Assembly: GCA_902789345.1 (NCBI GenBank)
Contig: CADANT010000003.1
Location: 1-64,000, forward strand
Source: an uncultured Ruminococcus sp.
Lineage (GTDB): Bacteria > Bacillota > Clostridia > Oscillospirales > Acutalibacteraceae
Direction: 5' to 3'
DNA: 64,000 nt
The translations under genes and the position numbers were made by a program. Shown here piece by piece: positions 52,483 through 61,626 of this stretch. The notes beneath the pieces are model-generated. The model was not told where the DNA came from. It saw only the letters and a program-made list of their open reading frames with translations, and ran no database searches. Within the stretch, counting starts at the first letter, position 1, and each line of letters opens with the position of its first letter.

Positions 52483-53349
52483 ATGAAAGTAATTAATAAA
52501 TTCAAACAAAACAAAACTGTTTTTTCACTGGAGGTTTTCCCTCCTAAAAAATTTACAGACAGTATTGAAACAGTATATGAAACCCTGGACAAGCTAACAG
52601 ATATTAATCCTGACTACATAAGTGTTACCTACAGTGCAGGCGGTGGCGGCAACACCGAACACAGCTGTAAGATAGCGTCAATTATAAAGAACACCCATAA
52701 TGTGGAGTCTGTAGCGCACCTAACCTGCCTTACAAACGATAAAAATGACATAGACAAGGCAATAACTGATTTTAAGGCTGTAGGCGTTGAAAATATTTTG
52801 GCTCTTAGGGGCGACAAAAACCCTGATTTAACTCCTAAAAAAGATTTTACATACGCAAGCGATTTAGTATCATACATAAAAAGCAAATATCCTGAAATGG
52901 GAGTAAGCGGTGCCTGCTATCCGGAGGTACATATGGAATCGGAAAATGAAATACAGGACATACTTAACCTAAAGAAAAAGGTTGATGCCGGTGCAGAATT
53001 TTTGATTTCACAGCTATTTTTTGACAACAACGTATTTTATAAATTTGTTGAAAAGGCAAGAATTGCCGGAATAAATGTTCCTATAGAAGCCGGAATTATG
53101 CCTGTTACCAGCAGTAAACAAATTTTGAGAATGGTAGATATGTGCGGTGCGTCACTTCCTAGAAAATTTTCTATGATGATGCAGAAATATGGTTCTAACC
53201 CGGAAGCTATGCGTGATGCCGGTATCGCCTATGCAGTTGACCAAATTGTTGATCTAATAGCAAACGGTGTAGAGGGTATTCATCTTTACACAATGAACAA
53301 TCCATATGTTGCAACAAAAATTGCAGAGAATATTAAATCTCTGCTTTGA
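52483..53349 (+). CDS. metF: Methylenetetrahydrofolate reductase
   Basis: 288 residues, FAD-dependent TIM barrel that reduces 5,10-methylene-THF to 5-methyl-THF, the methyl donor for MetH. VFSLEVFPPKK with the active Glu region, SVTYSAGGGG, HLTCLTND, ILALRGDKN and GACYPEVH are family hallmarks. AAGGAG precedes the ATG. It is followed by a repeat array and then the metH activation gene and metH, so the three genes form a methionine-synthesis block. Confidence 0.95.
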   Translation: MKVINKFKQNKTVFSLEVFPPKKFTDSIETVYETLDKLTDINPDYISVTYSAGGGGNTEHSCKIASIIKNTHNVESVAHLTCLTNDKNDIDKAITDFKAVGVENILALRGDKNPDLTPKKDFTYASDLVSYIKSKYPEMGVSGACYPEVHMESENEIQDILNLKKKVDAGAEFLISQLFFDNNVFYKFVEKARIAGINVPIEAGIMPVTSSKQILRMVDMCGASLPRKFSMMMQKYGSNPEAMRDAGIAYAVDQIVDLIANGVEGIHLYTMNNPYVATKIAENIKSLL

Positions 53350-53379
53350 TTTTAAGTAATCTTATTTTAAATTTGGGTG

Positions 53380-53726
53380 CTACTTTGGGGAAGTTTTTAT
53401 TTTAAAATTTCTTTAGCTTTTATTTTATAAATAAGTAAATAAGCACATACTATATTCGACTTGGTTCTTGGAAAAATTTTCTGCAAAAATTTCTTTAGCA
53501 CTTATTTTGAAAAAATAAGCACATACTATATTCAACTTGGTTCTTGGAAAAATTTTCTGCAAAAATTTTTCTTGCACTCACTTTCTGACGAAAGTGAGCA
53601 CATGAAGTGAGCACATGAAGTGAGCACATAAAGTGAGCACATATATTTGACTTGATTTTTGGGAAAAATTTTCTACAAAAATTTTTCTTGCACTCACTTT
53701 CTGACGAAAGTGAGCACATGAGGTGA
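53380..53726 (+). repeat. Tandem imperfect hairpin repeats between metF and the metH activation gene
   Basis: Three good copies start at 53443, 53519 and 53637, with a degraded one before them (about 53380). The unit of 76-79 bp runs GCACAT-, TTGGTTCTTGG, AAAAATTTTCTGCAAAAATTT, then a hairpin. The hairpin stem changes between copies but stays paired: CTTATTTT/AAAATAAG in the first, CTCACTTTC/GAAAGTGAG in the next two. Short 13-bp units (GCACATGAAGTGA type) at 53598, 53611, 53624 and 53714 lie between and after the copies. The last one supplies the ribosome site of the next gene. Confidence 0.8.
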
Positions 53727-53731
53727 TTTAC

Positions 53732-54409
53732 TTGATAACATTGGGTGGACTTGATTATGACGAGGCTTTGCGGTATATGGGGGTCAAAAAGGGTAAGGCG
53801 GACGCTAACACCCTTGCTATGCTGCCACAGTGCGAGCAGCTTGTTATTAAAAACAGTATACCACGATACCGCTACGGAATTTTCGATATTGAAAAAACAG
53901 GCAAAGGCATACAGGTGCTTAACACCAATCTGCTTCTTACTGGCAAAGACATAGAGCGTCACTTAAGCGGCTGTTATGGTATTGTGCTTATGTGCGCTAC
54001 ACTTTCGGGAAATATAGATAATTTAATTCGTACTGCACAATTACAGGATATGTCAAAGGCTATAGTAATTAACAGCTTGTCCAGTGTGGCCATTGAACAA
54101 GTTTGCAATAAAGCGGAGAAAGAAATATACTCCACCCTTGACTCCTCGTGCTATAAAACATGGCGTTACAGTCCGGGCTACGGTGATTTACCTATTGACA
54201 TACAAAAAGAAATTTTAACAATACTTGACGCTCCCAGAAAAATAGGACTATGTACCGCAGACAGTATGACCCTTACCCCTATTAAATCTGTTACAGCTAT
54301 AATAGGGCTTTCGCACACTCCGGTAGCTCCGGCAAAGCGGGGGTGCTTATGCTGTAATCTAAGAAACACTTGCCAATATAGAAAGGTAGGAAACCATTGT
54401 GTTCAATAA
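53732..54409 (+). CDS. Stand-alone MetH reactivation-domain protein
   Basis: About 225 residues, homologous to the C-terminal activation domain of cobalamin-dependent methionine synthase, which methylates inactive cob(II)alamin with SAM. The middle (RYGIFDIEKTGKGIQVLNTNLLLTGKDIERHLSGC) and the end (SPGYGDLPIDIQKEILTILDAPRKIGL, the conserved RxSPGYGD motif, and 'SVTAIIGLS') match. The downstream metH lacks this domain, so it is supplied separately. TTG at 53732-53734 was chosen with GAGGTGAT (53720-53727) at correct spacing; GTG 53723 lies within it. It overlaps the start of metH by 11 bp. Confidence 0.9.
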   Translation: MITLGGLDYDEALRYMGVKKGKADANTLAMLPQCEQLVIKNSIPRYRYGIFDIEKTGKGIQVLNTNLLLTGKDIERHLSGCYGIVLMCATLSGNIDNLIRTAQLQDMSKAIVINSLSSVAIEQVCNKAEKEIYSTLDSSCYKTWRYSPGYGDLPIDIQKEILTILDAPRKIGLCTADSMTLTPIKSVTAIIGLSHTPVAPAKRGCLCCNLRNTCQYRKVGNHCVQ

Positions 54410-56753
54410 ACTAATTAAGGAAAAAGATTTTATTATTTTTGACGGTGCAATGGGCACACAGCTTCAGGCAAAGGGGCTTAAAACCGGCGAATGCCCTGAG
54501 GTTTTAAGCATTACTCACCCTGAAATTGTACGAGATATTCACAAGTCGTACATTGACGCAGGCTCAATGGTTGTTTACAGCAACACCTTTGGTGCTAACA
54601 GCTACAAGCTTGCTGAAAGCGGTTACACCGTTGAAGAAGTTGTTAGGGCCTCGGTAAAGGTTGCAAAAGAGGCAACTGCCGGTACAGGCGCGCTGGCGGC
54701 ACTGGACATAGGCCCTATCGGACAGCTAATGGAGCCAACGGGAAGTATGTCGTTTGACCAAGCATACGAAATATACAAAGAGGTTATTCTTGCCGGTGCA
54801 GATGCCGACCTGATAGTTTTTGAAACTATGACTGACCTTGCCGAGCTAAAAGCCGGTGTTTTAGCCGCAAAAGAAAACAGCAGCAAACCTATTGTATGCA
54901 CTATGACCTTTGAAGAAAATATGCGTACCTTTACAGGCTGTAGTGTAAGCTCTATGGCTCTTACACTTGAGGGATTAGGTGTAGACGCAATGGGTGTAAA
55001 CTGCTCATTAGGACCTGTACAGCTGCGTGGCGTTGTAGAAGAACTTACAAAATGGACAACATTGCCTATTATCGTTAAACCAAACGCCGGACTTCCTGAC
55101 CCCGCTACAGGAAAATACGACCTGCCGCCTGAAGAATTTGCCACCGATATGGTAAACGGCATTGTACCGTTAGGTGCAACAATTTTAGGCGGCTGCTGTG
55201 GTACTACACCGGAGTATATTAAGCAGTTAAGCCTAGCCCTTAAAAACGCTAAGCCTTATAAACGCAGTACAGTTGTACCGTCCGCTGTTTGTTCGCCAAG
55301 CCGTACAGTGGTAATAAACCAGCCTAGAATAATAGGCGAAAGAATTAATCCAACAGGCAAAAAGCTGTTTAAAGAGGCTTTGCGCAATAACAACCTTGAC
55401 TATATTCTGACACAAGGTATCGAACAAATTAACGCCGGCGCCGAGATTTTGGATGTTAATGTAGGCTTGCCTGAAATTGACGAAGAACAGATGATGATAA
55501 GAGCTATTAAAGGGCTTCAAGGCGTTGTTGATGTTCCACTGCAAATAGATTCGACCATTCCGCAGGTACTTGAAAGCGCCCTAAGAGTTTACAGCGGTAA
55601 GCCAATAGTAAACTCTGTAAACGGCGAAGAAAAATCCCTTGAAACCGTATTGCCACTTGTAAAGAAATACGGTGCCGCTGTAGTTGGTCTTACTCTTGAC
55701 AAAGACGGTATACCAAAAACGGCAGAGGGGCGTTTTGCCATTGCCGAAAAAATAGTAAAGCGTGCCAACGCACTTGGTATAAAAAACAGCGATATTTATA
55801 TAGACTGCTTAACACTGACTGCATCTGCAGAACAGGAGGGTGTGCTTGAAACCCTAAATGCCCTTGAAAGGGTTAAAAAAGAATTAGGTGTAAAAACGGT
55901 TTTAGGTGTATCTAATATATCATTTGGTCTGCCAAACAGAGAGCTTGTTACATCTACATTCCTTACTATGGCACTGCAAAAAGGACTTGACCTGCCTATT
56001 ATCAACCCTAACATAGACGCTATGACAGGCGCAGTGCGTGCATACAGACTGCTTGCAAATATAGATAAAAACTCCGTAGAGTTCATTCAAGCATACAATA
56101 ATGTTGACACCAAAAAGCCCCAATCTGAAAAGAAAGAAATATCCTTAAATTATGCCATAGAAAACGGTTTAAAAGCGGAGGGTGCACAGGTAACTGAAAA
56201 ACTGCTTGAAAGCCACTCCCCTATGGACATTATTAATGATTATCTTATCCCTACACTTGACAAAGCCGGCGCAGACTTTGAAACAGGAAAAATCTTTTTG
56301 CCGCAGCTGATACAGTCGGCCACCGTAGCCCAGGCTTGCTTTGATGTTATAAAAAAGAAGCTTATAAGCGAGGACTCCGCCCCTGTCAGCAAAGGTAAAA
56401 TTGTTCTAGCCACCGTTAAAGGCGATGTTCATGACATTGGTAAAAATATAGTTAAGGTTCTTTTGGAAAATTACGGCTACACTGTAATTGACCTGGGAAA
56501 AGATGTAGACTACGAGGAGGTTGTAAAAGCAACCGTTGACAATAATGTTAAGCTGGTGGGCTTGTCTGCACTAATGACAACAACTTTAAAGTCTATGGAG
56601 GAAACAATAGCACTTCTAAGGAAAAACTGCGACTGTACCGTTATGGTAGGCGGAGCTGTATTAACACCTGACTATGCCGAGAAAATCGGTGCCGACTACT
56701 ACAGTAAAGACGCAAAGGAAAGCGTAGACATTGCTAAAAAGGTGCTTGGCTAA
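54399..56753 (+). CDS. metH: Cobalamin-dependent methionine synthase without activation domain
   Basis: 784 residues. Homocysteine-binding domain (1-290: FDGAMGTQLQ and GGCCGTTPEY with the zinc-binding Cys pair), pterin/methyl-THF-binding barrel (~315-575: IIGERINPTGKKLF, DVNVGLPEID), and a B12 domain (~600-784: DVHDIGKNIVKVLLENYGY with the lower-axial His, and GLSALMTTTLKSM). The usual C-terminal reactivation domain is missing and is encoded by the preceding gene. Start GTG at 54399, overlapping that gene. With metF it remakes methionine from homocysteine. Confidence 0.97.
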   Translation: MFNKLIKEKDFIIFDGAMGTQLQAKGLKTGECPEVLSITHPEIVRDIHKSYIDAGSMVVYSNTFGANSYKLAESGYTVEEVVRASVKVAKEATAGTGALAALDIGPIGQLMEPTGSMSFDQAYEIYKEVILAGADADLIVFETMTDLAELKAGVLAAKENSSKPIVCTMTFEENMRTFTGCSVSSMALTLEGLGVDAMGVNCSLGPVQLRGVVEELTKWTTLPIIVKPNAGLPDPATGKYDLPPEEFATDMVNGIVPLGATILGGCCGTTPEYIKQLSLALKNAKPYKRSTVVPSAVCSPSRTVVINQPRIIGERINPTGKKLFKEALRNNNLDYILTQGIEQINAGAEILDVNVGLPEIDEEQMMIRAIKGLQGVVDVPLQIDSTIPQVLESALRVYSGKPIVNSVNGEEKSLETVLPLVKKYGAAVVGLTLDKDGIPKTAEGRFAIAEKIVKRANALGIKNSDIYIDCLTLTASAEQEGVLETLNALERVKKELGVKTVLGVSNISFGLPNRELVTSTFLTMALQKGLDLPIINPNIDAMTGAVRAYRLLANIDKNSVEFIQAYNNVDTKKPQSEKKEISLNYAIENGLKAEGAQVTEKLLESHSPMDIINDYLIPTLDKAGADFETGKIFLPQLIQSATVAQACFDVIKKKLISEDSAPVSKGKIVLATVKGDVHDIGKNIVKVLLENYGYTVIDLGKDVDYEEVVKATVDNNVKLVGLSALMTTTLKSMEETIALLRKNCDCTVMVGGAVLTPDYAEKIGADYYSKDAKESVDIAKKVLG

Positions 56754-56783
56754 CAGCATTGCAAAGCTTTAAGGGGTATAAAA

Positions 56784-57488
56784 ATGTATACACAAGAAAA
56801 CTACAACGAGTTGTTACAACAGCTAAAAGAATTAGCCGACCCAAAATATCAGAAATTTCACAGCGGTTTACTTCCCGGTGTAGACAATATACTTGGAGTA
56901 TCTGTCCCTAAGCTGCGCAAGCTTGCAAAAGAACTAATTAACAGCTGTGACAACATAGACGATTATTTAACCCTGGCAGGCACTGAGTATTACGAGGAAA
57001 CAATGCTTGAGGGTATAGTTATAGGCTATGTTAAATGTTCTTGGAATAAAAAGCTGAAATATATAAATGACTTTGTCCCTAAAATAAACAACTGGGCAGT
57101 TTGCGACGCATTTTGCGGAGGAATAAGGCCTCCCAAAAACCGGCTTGAAAATTTTAGAGATTTTATTGAGCCATACCTACACAGTGAAAATGAATTTTAT
57201 GTACGCTTTGGTGTTGTTATGCTTATGCAAAAATTTATAACAGATGATTATATTGACTCCACTTTGCATAGTTTGGAGCAAATAACACGCAGTGAATATT
57301 ATATTCAAATGGCTGTAGCTTGGGCTTTAAGCGTTTGCTATGTAAAATTTCCGCAACAAACCCTAGCGCTTTTTAAGCAGTATTCCCTACAACCTGCCGT
57401 ACAAAACAAGGCAATACAAAAATGTCGGGAAAGTTTAAGGGTAAGCAAGGCCGACAAAGCCATGCTGCTGAATTACAAAATTAAATAA
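56784..57488 (+). CDS. DNA alkylation repair (AlkC/AlkD-like HEAT) protein
   Basis: 234 residues, all helical HEAT-like repeats of the DNA alkylation repair family (AlkD). YQKFHSGLLPGVDNILGVSVPKLRKLAKE, EEFYETMLEGIVIGY-type segment, INNWAVCDAFCGGI and YYIQMAVAWALSVCYVKFP are typical. In Bacillus AlkD excises bulky alkylated bases; the exact lesion here is unknown. It is 30 bp after metH and may be co-transcribed; the terminator at 57522-57560 follows. Confidence 0.9.
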   Translation: MYTQENYNELLQQLKELADPKYQKFHSGLLPGVDNILGVSVPKLRKLAKELINSCDNIDDYLTLAGTEYYEETMLEGIVIGYVKCSWNKKLKYINDFVPKINNWAVCDAFCGGIRPPKNRLENFRDFIEPYLHSENEFYVRFGVVMLMQKFITDDYIDSTLHSLEQITRSEYYIQMAVAWALSVCYVKFPQQTLALFKQYSLQPAVQNKAIQKCRESLRVSKADKAMLLNYKIK

Positions 57489-57521
57489 TATATGGTTATA
57501 AATTAAAACATAATTTCACAA

Positions 57522-57560
57522 AAAAACAGCGGTCACCCGGCAAAAGTGGCTGCTGTTTTT
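57522..57560 (+). terminator. Terminator after the DNA alkylation repair gene
   Basis: AAAAACAGC and GCTGTTTTT form a 9-bp stem with an inner GTCAC/GTGGC pairing; it ends in T5. Confidence 0.8.
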
Positions 57561-57655
57561 ATTGTATAAAGTTTTTAACAAATATTTGCGATAAACAAAT
57601 GGCAATCAGAATATATATAGCGGCAATGAATTAAAGCAATTTGATAAATAAACAT

Positions 57656-57692
57656 AAAAATCGGGAACACCAACGCAGATGCTCCCGATTTT
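57656..57692 (-). terminator. Terminator after murC
   Basis: AAATCGGGA and TCCCGATTT form a 9-bp stem around 16 nt, with T5 on the minus strand. It lies 78 bp after the murC stop. Confidence 0.8.
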
Positions 57693-57769
57693 ATATTTTG
57701 CTATCAAAAATACAAATCAGCTATTTTCTACAGCAAACACTGCTATATACAGATCTACAGTGTTTTTAA

Positions 57770-59146
57770 TTACTTATTTTTACCCTGCAGCTGTGCAAAT
57801 ATTTTGTTTGCACACATATAAACATTTCCGCCGCCCATTGTCAGGATTAAATCCCCCGGTTGTGCGTGACTGCATACATAATCTGAAATTTCATCAAAGG
57901 TCTTTCTGTAAACACTGCCCTCAATTTTAGCACATAAATCCTCAGCATAAATATTGTAGGTGTTTGTTTCTCTTACAGGCAAAATTTCAGAAATAATAAT
58001 CTGGTCCGGAATTGACAGAGCCTTTGCAAAATCATCAAGCAACATATATGTTCTTGAGAATGTGTGCGGCTGGAAAACGCCCCATACCTTTCTAAAGCCC
58101 ATTGACATTGCAGAGTTAAGTGTAGCTGTAAGCTCTGTTGGGTGGTGGGCAAAGTCATCAGCAACTGTAATGCCGTTTACATTTCCCAAAATTTCAAAGC
58201 GTCTGTGCACACCTGAAAATTCAGCAATACTTTTAGCAATGTTTTCAGGCTCGGCACCTAAATAAAGCGCAACGGTAATAGCCGCCAATGCATTAAGTAC
58301 ATTGTGCTTACCCGGAACATTAAGTGTAATTTTTGTAATAAGCTTGCCGTCAGACATAAGGTCAAAGCTTTGGCTTACGCCCTCCCCTTTTTGGTAGTTT
58401 GCAGCATAATAATCATTTTTGGAATCAAAGCCATAAAACAGCTTCTTTAAATCAACATCGGCAGTACACTCAACGCTGTTTTTATCGTCGCCGTTAATTA
58501 CCAACAGCTGACTGGTTTGCTTTGCAAATTGGTTAAAGGATTTTTTAATATTGTCAAGATTTTTAAAGAAATCCAAATGGTCTGCGTCTACATTTAAGAT
58601 AACAGAAATTGCAGGGTGCATTTGTAAAAATGTATTAACATACTCGCAGGCCTCGCAAACAATAATGTCAGACTTGCCAACTACGCTGTTGCCGCCTATA
58701 AACGGCAGTTTGCCGCCTATTATTGCCGACGGATCCATTTTACAGCCCATAAGCACCTGTGTAAGCATTGCTGTAGTTGTGGTTTTTCCGTGTGTACCTG
58801 AAATTGCTATGCTTTCTTTGTAATGGTCAGAAACAAAACCCAGCATTTCACTGCGTTCTACAGTTTTAATGCCCTTTTCCCTTGCCGCTACAAGTTCAGG
58901 GTTGTCTTGCTTAACGGCGGCTGTATACACTACAAGCTCGGCACCCTCTATGTTTTCAGGTTTATGTCCCATATGCACGGTAATGCCATAGCTTTTTATT
59001 CTGTCCAGTGTATCCGACTCGTTACAGTCGGAGCCGGTTATGTGGTAACCCTTAGAAAGTAAAATTTCCGCCAATGGACACATACCCGAACCGCCAATTC
59101 CAACAAAATGTATATTTTTAACATTCTTTAAAGCTTCTCTATCCAT
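57770..59146 (-). CDS. murC: UDP-N-acetylmuramate--L-alanine ligase
   Basis: 458 residues. First amino-acid-adding Mur ligase of cell-wall synthesis. IHFVGIGGSGMCPLAEILLSKGYHITGSD (UDP site), AISGTHGKTTTTAMLTQVL (P-loop, ~108-126), NVDADHLDFFK, HRRFEILG, DDFAHHPTELTATL and FQPHTFSRTY are all diagnostic. Convergent with the repair gene and divergent from rlmD. Confidence 0.97.
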   Translation of the reverse strand: MDREALKNVKNIHFVGIGGSGMCPLAEILLSKGYHITGSDCNESDTLDRIKSYGITVHMGHKPENIEGAELVVYTAAVKQDNPELVAAREKGIKTVERSEMLGFVSDHYKESIAISGTHGKTTTTAMLTQVLMGCKMDPSAIIGGKLPFIGGNSVVGKSDIIVCEACEYVNTFLQMHPAISVILNVDADHLDFFKNLDNIKKSFNQFAKQTSQLLVINGDDKNSVECTADVDLKKLFYGFDSKNDYYAANYQKGEGVSQSFDLMSDGKLITKITLNVPGKHNVLNALAAITVALYLGAEPENIAKSIAEFSGVHRRFEILGNVNGITVADDFAHHPTELTATLNSAMSMGFRKVWGVFQPHTFSRTYMLLDDFAKALSIPDQIIISEILPVRETNTYNIYAEDLCAKIEGSVYRKTFDEISDYVCSHAQPGDLILTMGGGNVYMCANKIFAQLQGKNK

Positions 59147-59298
59147 TTATTAAAACACTCCCAAATTAAACACATTTATACTCTGTAATTATATTGCTAT
59201 TTTTACAAAAAATAAATACCTTTTAAAAAATTTGTGATATAATATACTTATGTTGAAATATGGATAATATTTTTAGTAAAAAATTAAGGGTGTTTTTT

Positions 59299-60666
59299 GT
59301 GAATTTAAAAAAGAATGAAACATACAAAACAGTGATAACCGGTATGACTACCGAAGGCAGCGGCGTAGGCCGCATAGACGGAACGGCCGTGTTCATTACT
59401 AATACTGCCGTAGGTGATGTTATTGAAACAAAGATAATAAAAACATCAAAAAATTACGCTATAGGCAGGGTTGAAAACATACTGGAGCCGTCACCTGACA
59501 GAATAGAGCCGGACTGCAAATATTTTAAGCAGTGTGGCGGCTGCACCTACAGGCACATTTCATATGATGCAGAGTGTAAAATAAAAAAGCAGCGTGTAGA
59601 GGACGCTGTAAAGAGAATAGGCGGTTTTGAAAGCCTGAAAATAAATGAACTTGTAGCAGGTTCAAGCAGAAACAGCTACAGAAATAAAGCCCAACTGCCT
59701 GTCGGAAAAGATAATAACGGTAATTTGGTTATGGGCTTTTACGCATATCACAGCCACCGCATTGTTGACAGCACCAACTGTAATTTACAGCCGCCTGTTT
59801 TTTCGGAAATAGGCGATATTGTTCGCCGTTGGGCTGTGGAAAACAACATAGAACCATACAACGAAGCTACACACAAGGGATTGCTTCGTCATTTATACAT
59901 TCGTTACGGCGAATCCACAGGTGAAATAATGGTGTGTCTGGTTATTAACGGTAATTCCATTAACAACACAGACTCATTAATACATCAATTAAAAACAATC
60001 AGTGGTTTCAAAAGCTTACAGCTAAATATAAACAAGGAAAAAACCAATGTTATACTTGGGAAAAAATGTATAACTCTGTATGGCAGTGGCTTTATAACGG
60101 ATATTTTGTGTGGGCTAAGGTTTAATATATCGCCGCTGTCTTTCTATCAGGTAAACAGAACACAGGCAGAGCGTTTGTACCAAATAGCACAGAATTATGC
60201 CCGGCTTAGCAAGGACGATGTACTGCTGGACCTGTACTGCGGAACAGGCACAATAGGTTTGTCTATGGCTCACAAGGTCAAAAAACTGGTAGGAGTTGAA
60301 ATTATTCCGCAGGCTATTGAAAACGCCAAGCACAACGCTCGGCTAAACAACATTACCAACGCCGAGTTTATATGTGCCGACGCCGCAAAAGCCGCACAAC
60401 AGCTGAAAAAAAGTGGGTTAATGCCTACTGTGATAATCGTTGACCCACCACGCAAGGGCTGTGATAAAGGGTTAATAGAAACAATTTCTCACATATCGCC
60501 AAAAAGGGTTGTATATGTATCCTGTGACAGCGCCACAATGGCAAGGGATATAAAAATATTCAGCACACTTGGCTACACCCCACAGGAGGTAACCCCGGTA
60601 GATATGTTCCCCGGCACCAGCCATGTGGAGTGCGTTTGTTTGATGATAGGAGGTGAACTGAATTGA
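59299..60666 (+). CDS. rlmD: 23S rRNA (uracil-5-)-methyltransferase, RlmD/RlmCD type, with altered C-terminus
   Basis: About 455 residues. TRAM domain (~5-60), the iron-sulfur cysteines CKYFKQCGGCTYRH, SAM motif LDLYCGTGTIGLSMA, DPPRKGCD and the catalytic VYVSCDSATMARD. GTG at 59299 was chosen (AAGGGTG upstream); ATG at 59260 gives an extra 13 residues. The end is odd: after HVECVCLMI the frame reads GGELN and stops at the TGA shared with the HNH gene. An exact 26-bp copy of the preceding DNA occurs at 61482-61507, where the same frame would continue KEKSKQRFE. This suggests that the HNH element replaced the original tail. Confidence 0.93.
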   Translation: MNLKKNETYKTVITGMTTEGSGVGRIDGTAVFITNTAVGDVIETKIIKTSKNYAIGRVENILEPSPDRIEPDCKYFKQCGGCTYRHISYDAECKIKKQRVEDAVKRIGGFESLKINELVAGSSRNSYRNKAQLPVGKDNNGNLVMGFYAYHSHRIVDSTNCNLQPPVFSEIGDIVRRWAVENNIEPYNEATHKGLLRHLYIRYGESTGEIMVCLVINGNSINNTDSLIHQLKTISGFKSLQLNINKEKTNVILGKKCITLYGSGFITDILCGLRFNISPLSFYQVNRTQAERLYQIAQNYARLSKDDVLLDLYCGTGTIGLSMAHKVKKLVGVEIIPQAIENAKHNARLNNITNAEFICADAAKAAQQLKKSGLMPTVIIVDPPRKGCDKGLIETISHISPKRVVYVSCDSATMARDIKIFSTLGYTPQEVTPVDMFPGTSHVECVCLMIGGELN

Positions 60667-61507
60667 GATTTGAACTGAATGAATTTCACAGAAATGTACC
60701 TGATACTGAATTGATTGAAGATTTGCAACGAGTTTCTGATCTTTTAAAGCAGTCTACAGTTACTATTGATGATTATAACCAATACGGAAAATTTCATGCG
60801 ACAACACTTACTCGGCGATTCGGCTCGTGGTTTAACTGTTTATCCAAAGCTTCATTAAAACCATCTAGGTCAAAAATCGGAATTACAGATGAAGAATTAT
60901 TTGAAGAAATTGAAAAAGTATGGGTTAAGCTTGGAAAACAACCAAAATATTCAGAAATGAGAGATATATCTAAATATTCGGTTGGAACATATGAAAAACG
61001 TTTCGGAGGATGGCGAAAGGCATTGGAGAAATTTGTAGAATACATAAATGCTGAAGAAAATGAATACGAATCCGCACCAATCGAGGTGCTTGAACCATCA
61101 AACTGTCAATATACAAAATCAAATAATACAATTGAACTTGCATCGACATCAAAACACAATACATCCAGAAACATCAATATTCGATTGAGATTCAAGGTGT
61201 TAGCTATCGATAATTTTAAGTGTCGTGCTTGCGGCGCCTCACCAGCAAAAGATCCTTCTGTTGAACTTCATGTAGATCATATTATTCCATGGTCGAAAGG
61301 TGGAGAAACCGTGATTGAAAACCTACAGACACTATGTTCAAAATGTAATCTTGGCAAAAGTGATCTGATGTTGGATTGATATCTTCCCAAAAATTATATG
61401 CTAGCTGGAACGGGAGTGGTCAGTTGATATGTTTCCGAATTTCCCCGAGGAAATTAGATATTAATCCTATTTTCTCGGTTTATGTGGAGTGCGTTTGTTT
61501 GATGATA
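60623..61507 (+). mobile_element. HNH endonuclease insertion at the 3' end of rlmD, flanked by a 26-bp direct repeat
   Basis: The last rlmD bases ATGTGGAGTGCGTTTGTT... (60623-60648) recur exactly at 61482-61507. Between them are an 11-bp spacer with a GGAGGTG ribosome site, the HNH gene and a ~100-bp 3' tail with a CCGAG/CTCGG inverted repeat (about 61435-61479). The insert (60649-61507, 859 bp including one repeat copy) adds a new end to rlmD and couples the HNH gene to its translation. No transposase or recombinase is present. Confidence 0.75.
60663..61379 (+). CDS. HNH endonuclease with homing-endonuclease-associated repeats
   Basis: 238 residues from a TTG start, with GGAGGTG at 60648-60654, overlapping the rlmD stop by 4 bp. 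Residues ~14-65 and ~75-128 are two HNH-associated DNA-recognition repeats (each ends RFGSW.. / RFGGWRKAL). Residues ~170-232 form the HNH nuclease: CRAC, the catalytic HVDHIIPWSKGG, and NLQTLCSKCN with the second Cys pair. The sequence is more AT-rich than its neighbours. It is probably a mobile or homing-type nuclease gene that hitchhikes on rlmD. Confidence 0.9.
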   Translation: MRFELNEFHRNVPDTELIEDLQRVSDLLKQSTVTIDDYNQYGKFHATTLTRRFGSWFNCLSKASLKPSRSKIGITDEELFEEIEKVWVKLGKQPKYSEMRDISKYSVGTYEKRFGGWRKALEKFVEYINAEENEYESAPIEVLEPSNCQYTKSNNTIELASTSKHNTSRNINIRLRFKVLAIDNFKCRACGASPAKDPSVELHVDHIIPWSKGGETVIENLQTLCSKCNLGKSDLMLD

Positions 61508-61548
61508 AAAGAGAAAAGTAAACAGCGGTTTGAATAAAAAATGCAAAG

Positions 61549-61586
61549 CCCCCTATGGGTACGGTCTTTTGCCGTGCCATAGGGGG
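61549..61586 (-). terminator. Terminator after htpG
   Basis: CCCCCTATGG and CCATAGGGGG form a perfect 10-bp stem with further inner pairing (ACGG/CCGT); a T6 tract follows on the minus strand after 8 nt. Confidence 0.75.
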
Positions 61587-61626
61587 TAAATTGATTAAAG
61601 AAAATTACATTCAAATCAAATTTCAA

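Noticed and set aside
53495..53962. 155-codon minus-strand ORF across the repeat array
   Set aside because: It overlaps the better-supported metH activation gene and its sequence is made of the hairpin repeats; no ribosome site and no family resemblance.
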